Source of the DNA: Myxococcota bacterium
Lineage (GTDB): Bacteria; Myxococcota_C; UBA6777
Reading direction: 5' to 3'
Assembly (NCBI GenBank): GCA_023150835.1
Contig: JAKLKB010000005.1
Location: forward strand, 1-64,000
Length of the DNA stretch: 64,000 nucleotides
The translations under genes were made by a program, and so were the position numbers. This document shows positions 16,221 through 24,099 of this stretch, piece after piece (position 1 is the first letter of the stretch; each line of letters opens with the position of its first letter). The notes under the pieces were generated by a model. It searched no databases. It was not told the origin of the DNA and was given only the letters and a program-made list of their open reading frames with translations.

Positions 16221-17363
16221 CACAGCCATAAGCGCCGCTGGAGCCACCCCCTCCATCCGAAAAGCCAACAAGCTCGCTTCTTTGCCCGCAGGCGTGACGA
16301 CTGACACACCTTCGAGCGATTCAAGCGCCGCCCGAACCTTCGGAACCATCGCTGCGATCCGCGCAAAGATCCACGGCCAACCCACCTCTGTTTCCAAGAA
16401 CTCAAGCGATGCCACCAACCCCTCCAGCAACGGGCGAAAACGCCCTCCCGCCAGATAACGACCCGCCCCCTCCGTCGGCACATAATACGGAGCCGTCTGA
16501 TCGTACCACCCTGCATTCCGCATCGAAAACGTCCCCACAAAGGTGGGTTGAAGTCGCGATTGCCAAGCCCGATCCACAAACAAAACCCCCGTCCCTTCGG
16601 GTCCACAAAGCCATTTCTGACAAGGAGCCGCCAAAAAGTCGATCTGAAGGGCTTTCACATCCAGCGGAAATACCCCCAGCGATTGTGCCGCATCCACGAG
16701 CAACGGGATGCCCCGCGCTCGACACATCGCCCCCACCGCCTCGATCGCAAAGCGACGTCCGTCCAGATACGACACATGCGACAACGCCACCAGTCGCGTA
16801 CGCGGAGATATCGCCTGTTCCAACAACGCCGCATCTTCTTGCGCATCACCACGAAACGGCAGATACCGCACCTCCACCCCAAATCTCCGATGGATCTGCG
16901 CCAACGGAGCCAACAGGCCCATGTGTTCTTGATCGGACGTGAGGATCTGATCTCCCGCCTGCCAAGGCAGTCCCCACAAAACGATGTTCATCCCTTCGGT
17001 GGTGTTTTGCGTCCAGATCACTTCCTCTTCTGCGGCCCCCAACAACGCGGCCAACAGCGCGTGAAGATGGGCTTGGCGCTTCAAAAAACGCAGATAGCCC
17101 GAGATCGCAGAACGCCCCCCCAAAAGCTCCTGCTCTTGGGCTTCTTGGAGCGCTTGGAGACTTCGCAACGGCAACGGGCCGCACGTCCCGCTGTTCCAAT
17201 ACCCACCCTCTCGCAGCACAGGAAAAGCGCCGCGCATACGCGACCATGCTCCCGCATCTTGCGCATGATCTATCACTTCTTTGCTTCGCTTGCTCAACGT
17301 CTCTACCCTTTCCAACGTCTGTCTTGTCTCACCGACTCTCGGCACGCTGACCGCTTCTTGCAT
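16056..17363 (-). CDS. Class V aminotransferase (cysteine desulfurase/selenocysteine lyase-like)
   Basis: About 435 residues, a PLP-dependent fold-type I enzyme. Visible features are the early YWNSGTCGPLPLRSLQ segment, TQNTTEGMNIVLWG, LVALSHVSYLDGRRF, the PLP-binding LLVDAAQSLGVFPLD and the likely Schiff-base lysine in CQKWLCGPEGTGVLF. It resembles the CsdA-like / isopenicillin-N-epimerase-like branch; the substrate is not assignable. ATG 17363 is chosen; GTG 17375 is in frame four codons earlier, and neither has a strong ribosome site. It is divergent from the lipoprotein hydrolase at 17435 and convergent with the metalloprotease frame. Confidence 0.82.
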   Translation of the reverse strand: MQEAVSVPRVGETRQTLERVETLSKRSKEVIDHAQDAGAWSRMRGAFPVLREGGYWNSGTCGPLPLRSLQALQEAQEQELLGGRSAISGYLRFLKRQAHLHALLAALLGAAEEEVIWTQNTTEGMNIVLWGLPWQAGDQILTSDQEHMGLLAPLAQIHRRFGVEVRYLPFRGDAQEDAALLEQAISPRTRLVALSHVSYLDGRRFAIEAVGAMCRARGIPLLVDAAQSLGVFPLDVKALQIDFLAAPCQKWLCGPEGTGVLFVDRAWQSRLQPTFVGTFSMRNAGWYDQTAPYYVPTEGAGRYLAGGRFRPLLEGLVASLEFLETEVGWPWIFARIAAMVPKVRAALESLEGVSVVTPAGKEASLLAFRMEGVAPAALMAVLEKEGMILRSVPANPPSLRVSVGFFHDTQDIERLCEALQRGAAILRESGRTDRG

Positions 17364-17434
17364 AACCACGCGCACAAGGTATCTTGTTTCCGTCTATTTG
17401 GGTGTGTTTTCTTTTTCATCGGCAGGCAAAAAAA

Positions 17435-19519
17435 ATGAACAAACGAAGCGGATTGTTTTGGTGGATCGCGATGGGGTTCGTGGGATGGGGACTTTGGTCC
17501 TGTGGCTCTCCTTCGACAGCACCTTCCTCACAAGCCCAAGAGGCCGCCCGAACGCCCACCGGCTTGTTTTTTGGTTATCCCACCGATGGGAAATTTACAA
17601 CCGAAAACTTCTACAACTTCCCTTTTCCGCACACCTTGCGCATCAAAGAAAACGGAACGCCCGACCTCACCTTTTTTCCTGCCCCAAAGCGCGTCCAAAA
17701 ATGCCCGCTCCCTCCAAGCAAAGACGCCTTTGTCGGCCAACTGATCGGCGCTTATGAACCTGACGACTTCCTCCGTAATCTGGTCAAACAAGCCAACAAC
17801 GGCGCTGTCGGCGCAGGCAACAACCCAACCCTGTACTTGCGCTTCAATCGTCCCCTCGCGGCCCGTTCTCTCCCGCCCGTCGAAGCCACCCTACACGACA
17901 CCAGCCCTGCTTTTCTCGTCAACATCGAACCCAACTCGCCCCGCCTCGGTCAGCGCCTGCCGATCCGCGCCTACCCCCAACTGCGCACCCGCTTTGCTCC
18001 TGATTTTCTCGCCGCCTTTCGACCCGAACCCGGCTTTTCTCTCGCTCCCAACGAACATTACGCGCTCGTGCTAACCCGTTCGATCCGAGACGAAGAGGGC
18101 TGGCCTCTTGCCCCCATGCCCTTGCTTGACACCTTGAACGCCCAAACCGCTCCCACCACTCCCCATCTCAAAGCCTTGTGGGACGCCTACCAACCCTTCT
18201 GGGCTTTCCTCAAAAGCAAAACCTCCCTCAAGCCCGAAGATATCGCCGCTGTCAGCGTGTTTCGCGGTGGCGATCCACTCCAAGAACAACGCAAGATCGT
18301 TCAATTCTTGCGCGAAAAACTCCCTGCCCCCACCCCTCCCAAAGACATCACCTGCACCGATCCCGGAGCCTCCCGCGCTTATCTTCTTTGCAAAGGAACC
18401 TACACTTCCCCCAACTTCCAGTTCGGCGACCCTCCTTATCTTGATGAAAAAACAGGATTTTTCAGCTACGAAAAAGACGGAACACCGATCTACAAAATGG
18501 AAGAGCTGCGATTTGCCCTTGCTTGGCCCAAAAGCGCTTTTGAGGATGGAGCACTACGCGAACGCCCCCTTCCGATCGTCCTTTACGCACACGGAACGGG
18601 TGGCGATTATCAAAGCTTCATCAGCGACAATACCGCAGAACGCCTCGCTCGGATGGGCATCGTCAGCTTGGGCATCGATCAGGTCATGCACGGCAATCGG
18701 GGTCGAAAACTTGGCAGCGTCGATCTCGACTTTCTGTTCTTTAACGCTCTCAACCTCCCCGCTGCCCGCGATAACGTCCGTCAATCCGCGCTCGATTACC
18801 ATTGGCTGGTCCGTCTGATGCAGACCTTCACACTTGCTCACGACGGACACAACCTGCGCATCGACCCCAAGCGGATCTGGTTTATGGGTCACAGCCAAGG
18901 CGGCTTGATCGGGCCGCTGTTTCTGGCTTTTGAACACAAAGTCCCTGCCGCTTTCCTTTCCGCTCCCGGGGCTTTGCTTGTTGGGATGCTTCTGAGCAAA
19001 AACGAACCCAAAGACCCCATCGAGATCCCCGCTGTGATCAGTTATCTCGTCTGCGATGGTGATGCCGCCAAAACCCCCTTCCATCCGGTCTTTTCTGTTC
19101 TCCAAAGCCTGCTCGATCCCGCCGATCCCGTCAATTATGGCCCCCTGATCCTCGCCGAAGACCGCCCTCCCATGCAGTTCTTTATGACCAAGGGAAACAC
19201 CGACAACTACGCTCCCCCCGCTGTCTTTGATCCGCTTGCCGTCGCCATGAAACTCCCGATGTTCGGCCCTTCACAAGACAACCTCATCGGACTCACTTTG
19301 CGCGGCGTCCCCACCTACCCGCTTCCCGTCAGCGGAAACCTTACCCACCCTTCGGGAACTCCCATCACTGCGGGCTTTACACAACACCAAGAATGCAAAT
19401 ACTCCAGCGGGGGCCTCTGTGACGGCCACTTTGTCGCCTTCCACAACCCCGATGCCTTGCGCAATTGGCAAAGCTTCTTCCGCTCCCTCACCAACCGCAC
19501 CACCGCCGAAGTCCACTAA
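17435..19519 (+). CDS. Alpha/beta-hydrolase lipoprotein (lipase/esterase-like)
   Basis: A 694-residue lipoprotein. The signal ends in lipobox LWSC, so it is probably anchored in a membrane. The N-terminal half is a large beta-rich region of a type seen in extracellular lipases. The hydrolase core has the oxyanion-hole segment VLYAHGTGGDY and the nucleophile elbow MGHSQGG with Ser487. Expected Asp and His of the triad lie further downstream (candidate His in GLCDGHFVAFH). The substrate is unknown; esters or lipids are likely. The start at ATG 17435 gives the clean lipoprotein signal. The TetR gene follows on the same strand after about 150 bp, so the pair may form a regulated unit. Confidence 0.85.
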   Translation: MNKRSGLFWWIAMGFVGWGLWSCGSPSTAPSSQAQEAARTPTGLFFGYPTDGKFTTENFYNFPFPHTLRIKENGTPDLTFFPAPKRVQKCPLPPSKDAFVGQLIGAYEPDDFLRNLVKQANNGAVGAGNNPTLYLRFNRPLAARSLPPVEATLHDTSPAFLVNIEPNSPRLGQRLPIRAYPQLRTRFAPDFLAAFRPEPGFSLAPNEHYALVLTRSIRDEEGWPLAPMPLLDTLNAQTAPTTPHLKALWDAYQPFWAFLKSKTSLKPEDIAAVSVFRGGDPLQEQRKIVQFLREKLPAPTPPKDITCTDPGASRAYLLCKGTYTSPNFQFGDPPYLDEKTGFFSYEKDGTPIYKMEELRFALAWPKSAFEDGALRERPLPIVLYAHGTGGDYQSFISDNTAERLARMGIVSLGIDQVMHGNRGRKLGSVDLDFLFFNALNLPAARDNVRQSALDYHWLVRLMQTFTLAHDGHNLRIDPKRIWFMGHSQGGLIGPLFLAFEHKVPAAFLSAPGALLVGMLLSKNEPKDPIEIPAVISYLVCDGDAAKTPFHPVFSVLQSLLDPADPVNYGPLILAEDRPPMQFFMTKGNTDNYAPPAVFDPLAVAMKLPMFGPSQDNLIGLTLRGVPTYPLPVSGNLTHPSGTPITAGFTQHQECKYSSGGLCDGHFVAFHNPDALRNWQSFFRSLTNRTTAEVH

Positions 19520-19624
19520 AACCGCACATCCTCCAAAACAACGACACTCCTCTCTTCATCGAAATAGGCGGTAGCATGGGGGTAAAGATCGATATCTTTG
19601 CTTGACAAGCACCCCAAGACAAAG

Positions 19625-19665
19625 CACTCTTCTTTTTGGGTCAACGAACCGAAAAAAGAAGAGTG
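19625..19665 (+). promoter_or_regulatory. Long stem-loop covering the TetR ribosome-binding region
   Basis: CACTCTTCTTTTT (19625-19637) pairs perfectly with AAAAAGAAGAGTG (19653-19665). Three extra pairs lie inside a small internal loop, with a CAACGA loop. The right arm contains the GAAGAG Shine-Dalgarno-like bases and ends five bases before ATG 19671. It could be a TetR autoregulatory operator in DNA or an RNA hairpin that masks the ribosome site. Confidence 0.6.
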
Positions 19666-19670
19666 AAGGA

Positions 19671-20330
19671 ATGTCACCGAAGATTGTCGATAAAGAGCAG
19701 AGAAGAGAGAGTATTTTGGGCGCGGCCTTTTTGATCTTTAGTCAGAAAGGCTATCACAGCACAAAGCTGGCAGATATCGCCCAAGCAGCGGGGATCGGGC
19801 AGGGTACGTTGTACTATTATTTTCCAACGAAAGAAGAGATCTTTTGGGGAGTGTATGAGCGGATGATGGGGCGTCTCGAAGAAGAGACGCGCACACGCTT
19901 GGCCAGTTTGGAGAGTCCAAAAGCGCGGATGGAAGCTCTTGTACGGGGGATCTTTGAATCGTTTCCAGAGATCCGCCCACCTTGGCTCAACGAAGCAGAA
20001 GAAGAACGTTGGCGCGTGACAACAGGATTTTTTCAAGTGATGATGGAGTTTTGGCTGCAAGCCGAACGCAGCGGCCATCAAAAAGAATTTTTCCAGCGTT
20101 TGTCTTTGCACCAAAACGCGGTAATCAGCGTGATCAAGCTGGCATTGACGGAAGCTCGGTCGCCTTGGCCTGCGGATCTTGATCTGGACGTGGTCGCGCA
20201 CTTGTTGATCGCTTTGCGCGATGGATTGGGGCTGCAACTACGCCTCGGATTGATCGCCTCGGATGGAAAGATGTTCGAGCGCATCCATCAGTTTTTGATG
20301 GCCTTTGTGGGCAAAGAATACAACAACTGA
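19671..20330 (+). CDS. TetR-family transcriptional regulator
   Basis: A 219-residue protein. Its helix-turn-helix region contains ILGAAFLIFSQKGYHSTKLADI followed, a few residues on, by GTLYYYFPTKEEIF. The opening MSPKIVDKEQRRE closely parallels MPKIVDHDQRRE of the alkB-linked regulator, so the two are paralogues. The start is ATG 19671 with GAAGGA directly upstream. The sense strand is G-rich, unlike neighbouring plus-strand genes, which hints at recent inversion or acquisition. It lies between the hydrolase lipoprotein (same strand) and the propeller lipoprotein (convergent). Confidence 0.9.
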   Translation: MSPKIVDKEQRRESILGAAFLIFSQKGYHSTKLADIAQAAGIGQGTLYYYFPTKEEIFWGVYERMMGRLEEETRTRLASLESPKARMEALVRGIFESFPEIRPPWLNEAEEERWRVTTGFFQVMMEFWLQAERSGHQKEFFQRLSLHQNAVISVIKLALTEARSPWPADLDLDVVAHLLIALRDGLGLQLRLGLIASDGKMFERIHQFLMAFVGKEYNN

Positions 20331-20352
20331 TCGTAGGTTGGCTTCGGCAGAG

Positions 20353-21435
20353 TTAACGGTCCGCGAACTCATGGACACGGAAGCCTTCGGCTTCGGCGGC
20401 AAAGAGGATCTTTCCAGCGATCAGGATATCGCGGATCGTAAAGCTGCGAAGTTCGGTGGCAGCGTATTTTGTGGGGGCGGTAAAGCTCTTTGTAAAGTCC
20501 CACACTTCGAGCTTTCGGCTGACACCGATGCGGCTGGCGGCATCAAAGGCGTGCAATCCGCCAACGGTGGCGGTGCCTTGGGAGGCGGGTTCGCCTGCTT
20601 TGGTAAAGTTGCGACCGAGATCAAACACCTCGATATCGGGCGATCCTTCGGCGGCTTCGGCGACGGCGATCAGCGTGTTGACGTTGTCGAGAGCGTGAAA
20701 CAAAAGTTTTTGCAAACGATTACCGAGCGCACAATTGACGGAAGAGGAGGGCTTGCTCGCTTGGCCGCTTTCGATCTCGGAGACCAGCCATGCGTTGATC
20801 TTTCCGTCTTTGGTGCCTGTGTAAAGTCGCACAGGGGTTCCGTCTGTTTGGAGAACCAGTTGGATCCCTGCGCCACCCGCACCGTCATAAGCCTTGACCG
20901 CACCCGTCACGATCGCGGCTTCTGGTAAAATGGGGACATTCAACACACCCAGATCGATGCGCGCCAAGGCTTTTCCATCGCCGGGCGTCATATACATCAC
21001 GCCCGCTTGTGCGTTGATCACAAAGGGACCCGACTTAAAGGGCAATTGAACGAACTTATCTCGTCCCCACGGGGTTTTGGGTTTGTTCGGATCATCCAAA
21101 GACAGCAAAGCCATCTTGCCATCCGCGCCCACCACAACCAAGCGATTCCCAAAAAGCGTCATCCCATAGTAAGGCCCCGCAAAGATATCGACCTGCTCTT
21201 TTTTGACGGGATCTTTGGGATTGGTGATGTCGTAGACTTGAAGCTTGTTGTTTTCGTCCGTGACGTATAGCAAGTTGTCTTTGCGCAAAACCAAGGTAGA
21301 TGGGGTGTTTTCAACGCCTTTGATCAGCGTCACCAGTCCTTTAAGACCCGCTCCACACGACATCAGCACCGCAGCCCACAACAAAACACAACACATCCCA
21401 AACAGAATCCTGCTTTTTTTCCACACAGACACCAT
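20353..21435 (-). CDS. Beta-propeller-like lipoprotein
   Basis: A 360-residue lipoprotein with lipobox VLMSCG. Repeated beta-strand phrases of the kind NLLYVTDENNKLQVYDI and NRLVVVGADGKMALLSLDD suggest an LVIVD-like or general beta-propeller fold, which usually serves as a binding scaffold. The start is ATG 21435, with GGAGG eight bases upstream; GTG 21450 reads through that site and is less likely. It faces the TetR gene tail to tail, with 22 bp between stops. Confidence 0.78.
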   Translation of the reverse strand: MVSVWKKSRILFGMCCVLLWAAVLMSCGAGLKGLVTLIKGVENTPSTLVLRKDNLLYVTDENNKLQVYDITNPKDPVKKEQVDIFAGPYYGMTLFGNRLVVVGADGKMALLSLDDPNKPKTPWGRDKFVQLPFKSGPFVINAQAGVMYMTPGDGKALARIDLGVLNVPILPEAAIVTGAVKAYDGAGGAGIQLVLQTDGTPVRLYTGTKDGKINAWLVSEIESGQASKPSSSVNCALGNRLQKLLFHALDNVNTLIAVAEAAEGSPDIEVFDLGRNFTKAGEPASQGTATVGGLHAFDAASRIGVSRKLEVWDFTKSFTAPTKYAATELRSFTIRDILIAGKILFAAEAEGFRVHEFADR

Positions 21436-21560
21436 CTTCAATTCCTCCACTCTGTTCGATATTCCTTCTTTGATCTGTTGTTCTTCAAGAAGCTACACAG
21501 CAAAAAAACACCCAATGTTTGCGCCATAAAGCAACACCCCGTGTTCAAACAACAAAGAAA

Positions 21561-21680
21561 CACCCGTGTTCGCGGAACTTCAAGCGGCAGGGCTGTTTGT
21601 TTGAAACGCCTCTGCTCACCCCGCCGATACGGGGTCAAGGGGCCTGTGGTCCCTTGTGGGGCGTGGGGCAAAGCCCCACA
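21561..21680 (+). repeat. Family B structured repeat, copy 4
   Basis: It contains CGTGTTCGCGGAACTTCAAG, CCGATACGGGGTCAAGG with CCCTTGTGGGG, and a closing GTGGGGCAAAGCCCCAC hairpin. Both inverted ends are missing. It fills most of the 288-bp gap between nagZ and the propeller lipoprotein gene. Confidence 0.65.
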
Positions 21681-21723
21681 ATACCAAACCCCAACAAGCC
21701 GCCTCTGTGCGCCTGATTTTCAT

Positions 21724-22869
21724 TCAAACTTGGCGGAGAGCGCTTGCCCACCGAGATTGAAGATGCGCGGCTTGCGTTCGGTGTTCGTGTTGTTCGGCCA
21801 GATAAGCGTCGATGGTCTCGGGGGAACAGCGGTGCGAAAAATCAGCAAAACGAGCTTTGGCGCGCATAATCCGCCGCCATGAGGCCAACAAGCGCTCTTC
21901 CGAGATCGTGCCATCGCGCAGCGCTGCCAACACCGCTTCTGTCGCAGGCCCAAGGGCCTCCCACACACGGCACAACAAAAACACGTCGATCCCTGCCAAC
22001 AAGCCGCGAACAACGATCTCTTCGATGGGATAGTGATCGGCAACGCCCTTCATCTCTAGATCATCCGAGACCACCAGCCCATCGTAGCCCCACGCCTCGC
22101 GCAAGATATCCCGAAGGATCCGCACCGATAACGTGGCGGGAGACACAGGATCAAGCGTTGGAAACAACACGTGTGCCGTCATGATCGCGGGGAGTCCTGC
22201 TCGAGCCGCCGCCTGAAACGGCGGCCACTCGATCGATTCGAGGCGTTCGCGGGGATGCGATACGGTGGGCAGTGTCAAGTGCGAGTCTTTGTCGGTATCT
22301 CCGTGTCCGGGAAAGTGCTTGCCACACGGCATCACCCCTGCGTCGATCAAGCCCTCCGCTTTCGCCATCGCGAGACGTGCGACTTGTTCGGGTTGTTGTG
22401 CCAACGAACGATCGCCAATCACGGGGTTGTGAGGGTTGGTGTGAACATCCAAGATCGGCGCAAACACCCAATTAAATCCCGCAGCCGCAGCTTCCTCCCC
22501 AAGGATCTGTCCGTACTGTCGGGCGATATCTGTGTTGCCTTCGAGCCCCAACACCGCTGCGGGAGGGAGTTCCGTAAAAGGCGCACGCAAACGACGAACT
22601 CGCCCGCCTTCTTGATCAACTCCGATCCAAGGGGGGATGGCTTTGTTGGTTTCTGCGATGGATGTATTTAGCGAGACCAATTCGGCGGGTGTTGCGATGT
22701 TTCTGGCGAATAAGATGATGCCGCCACAATGCCCCTTCTCAAGGGCTTCTTGCAAGCCTTGTGGCAGCGTTTTTCCCTCAAATCCACACACAAACAGTTG
22801 CCCGACAAGCTCACGGATATCGCGTGGGGGTGCAAGTGGAAGCGTCTCAGGATCAATGGATTCGACCAT
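21724..22869 (-). CDS. nagZ: Beta-N-acetylhexosaminidase, glycoside hydrolase family 3 (NagZ-like)
   Basis: A 381-residue enzyme that removes N-acetylglucosamine from muropeptides in peptidoglycan recycling. Diagnostic features are GVDQEGGRVRRL (84-95), the catalytic loop KHFPGHGDTDKDSH (184-197, the NagZ His/Asp acid-base dyad) and the nucleophile segment VVSDDLEMKG (about 266-275). There is no signal peptide, which fits cytosolic NagZ. The C-terminal 40 residues extend slightly past the usual core. It lies 69 bp downstream of the small exported protein gene on the same strand, probably one transcript. Confidence 0.92.
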   Translation of the reverse strand: MVESIDPETLPLAPPRDIRELVGQLFVCGFEGKTLPQGLQEALEKGHCGGIILFARNIATPAELVSLNTSIAETNKAIPPWIGVDQEGGRVRRLRAPFTELPPAAVLGLEGNTDIARQYGQILGEEAAAAGFNWVFAPILDVHTNPHNPVIGDRSLAQQPEQVARLAMAKAEGLIDAGVMPCGKHFPGHGDTDKDSHLTLPTVSHPRERLESIEWPPFQAAARAGLPAIMTAHVLFPTLDPVSPATLSVRILRDILREAWGYDGLVVSDDLEMKGVADHYPIEEIVVRGLLAGIDVFLLCRVWEALGPATEAVLAALRDGTISEERLLASWRRIMRAKARFADFSHRCSPETIDAYLAEQHEHRTQAAHLQSRWASALRQV

Positions 22870-22937
22870 GTTCTTTGCTTTCTGCGGAAGATCGCACCAA
22901 CGGATGCTTGTATTGCCAAAGCATCGGGGGTTCGAGG

Positions 22938-23579
22938 CTACAAAAAGATCTCGACACCCGCCATCGTATTCAAACCAAGGCGGATTCCTTTGAAATCGAT
23001 CTGCTTGTAGATCGCCCAGTCAAATTGAAACAACAACCGCGCTGTAAGCGTGAGGCGCACCCGCTCAGATAGCGGTAGAACGATGCCCGCCCCCACCAAC
23101 AAACCACCAAACTCCACACGCAGGATATTGCGCTTCATCCACAACAGATTCAATTGCACATCCACAAAAAACAGCGAAAAAAACTGCCGAAGCCCTAAAC
23201 CCAACTGGCCTGTAAACAACAGCGCGACCACAGGATCGTATTCAAACCCCAACGGAAGCGCAAGAAATAGCACCGTTTGTTCTTTCCAATAGTAGCCGTA
23301 CTCGATCTGCAACTGGATATCGATATTTTGCGGCCCCACCGTCAACAGCAATCCCTCGCCGCTGGTGTTGGAATAGCGCAAGACCTGAACCCCCGGCTCC
23401 AAGCGCAAAACGACGTCCCCCAAATAACTTCTCTTGGTGGCTTGCTTTGGGGGTGTCTTCAAACTTGTTTCGGCTTTGTCTGCCTGTGCTTGCGCTGGAC
23501 GCTGCAAGCCCACGCACAACCCCCCGATCCAACCAACCCACAGCGCGCACACAAACCATCTCTTCAACAGATGACGCAT
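22938..23579 (-). CDS. Small exported, probable outer-membrane beta-barrel protein
   Basis: 213 residues if started at ATG 23579. The signal peptide WFVCALWVGWIGGLCVGL... ends in PAQAQA. The mature part has alternating hydrophobic strands such as LQIEYGYYWKEQTVLFLAL and GLRQFFSLFFVDVQLNLL. The pattern and size suggest an 8-strand outer-membrane barrel, but no family was recognised. A longer in-frame reading to 23771 runs into the family B repeat and is rejected. It precedes nagZ. Confidence 0.7.
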   Translation of the reverse strand: MRHLLKRWFVCALWVGWIGGLCVGLQRPAQAQADKAETSLKTPPKQATKRSYLGDVVLRLEPGVQVLRYSNTSGEGLLLTVGPQNIDIQLQIEYGYYWKEQTVLFLALPLGFEYDPVVALLFTGQLGLGLRQFFSLFFVDVQLNLLWMKRNILRVEFGGLLVGAGIVLPLSERVRLTLTARLLFQFDWAIYKQIDFKGIRLGLNTMAGVEIFL

Positions 23580-23745
23580 CCGACATCCAAAACCTTCGGT
23601 GGTTCGGGCGATTCCCCGCATGGAAACAGCACACGACCCCCACAGACTCATCCGTTGAGATACAACAGATCCGCTCTGTGGCGCAAGTGAGCTTAGGCAC
23701 GAGGAACACGGTTGGGAGCGCAGAAAAGTCATGCCGATGGTGTTT

Positions 23746-23865
23746 GCGGGGCGTTGCCCCATACCCCACAAGGGACCTTCGGTCCCTTGACCCCGTATCG
23801 GCGAAGAGATCGTTTGCTTTTCAAACAGACAACTCTGTCGCTTGAGATGCCGCGAACACGGGGGT
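23746..23865 (-). repeat. Family B structured repeat, copy 5
   Basis: In minus orientation it shows GTGTTCGCGGCATCTCAAGC, CGCCGATACGGGGTCAAGGG and a terminal TATGGGGCAACGCCCCG-type hairpin. It abuts the family A pair that starts at 23866, so three structured repeats lie end to end in one intergenic space. Confidence 0.65.
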
Positions 23866-23983
23866 TAGACGAGATCCGCCCGTAGTGTGATCGTAAAAAC
23901 GTAGGGGCAGACAGGTGTGGCTGCCCCAGAATAGGGCGTCTACGCACGACCCTTCGATCACACATCACATGGGTATCGTATTA
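23866..23983 (+). repeat. Family A inverted-end repeat, copy R3a
   Basis: The left end TAGACGAGATCCGCC is an imperfect inverted match to the right end GGGTATCGTATTA. The middle has GGGGCAG/CTGCCCC arms. It is the first of two head-to-tail copies. Confidence 0.7.
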
Positions 23984-24099
23984 TACGAGATCCGCCCTTT
24001 GTGTGATCGTGAGGATGTAGGAGCAGACAGGTGTGTCTGCCCGATCATAGGGCATCTACGTACTCTCCTTTGTGTACGCATCACTCGGATATCGTATTA
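23981..24099 (+). repeat. Family A inverted-end repeat, copy R3b, carrying a gene's stop codon
   Basis: It runs from TTATACGAGATCCGCC to CGGATATCGTATTA. It shares three boundary bases with copy R3a. Its last three plus-strand bases (24097-24099) are the TAA stop codon of the giant minus-strand gene. Confidence 0.7.
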
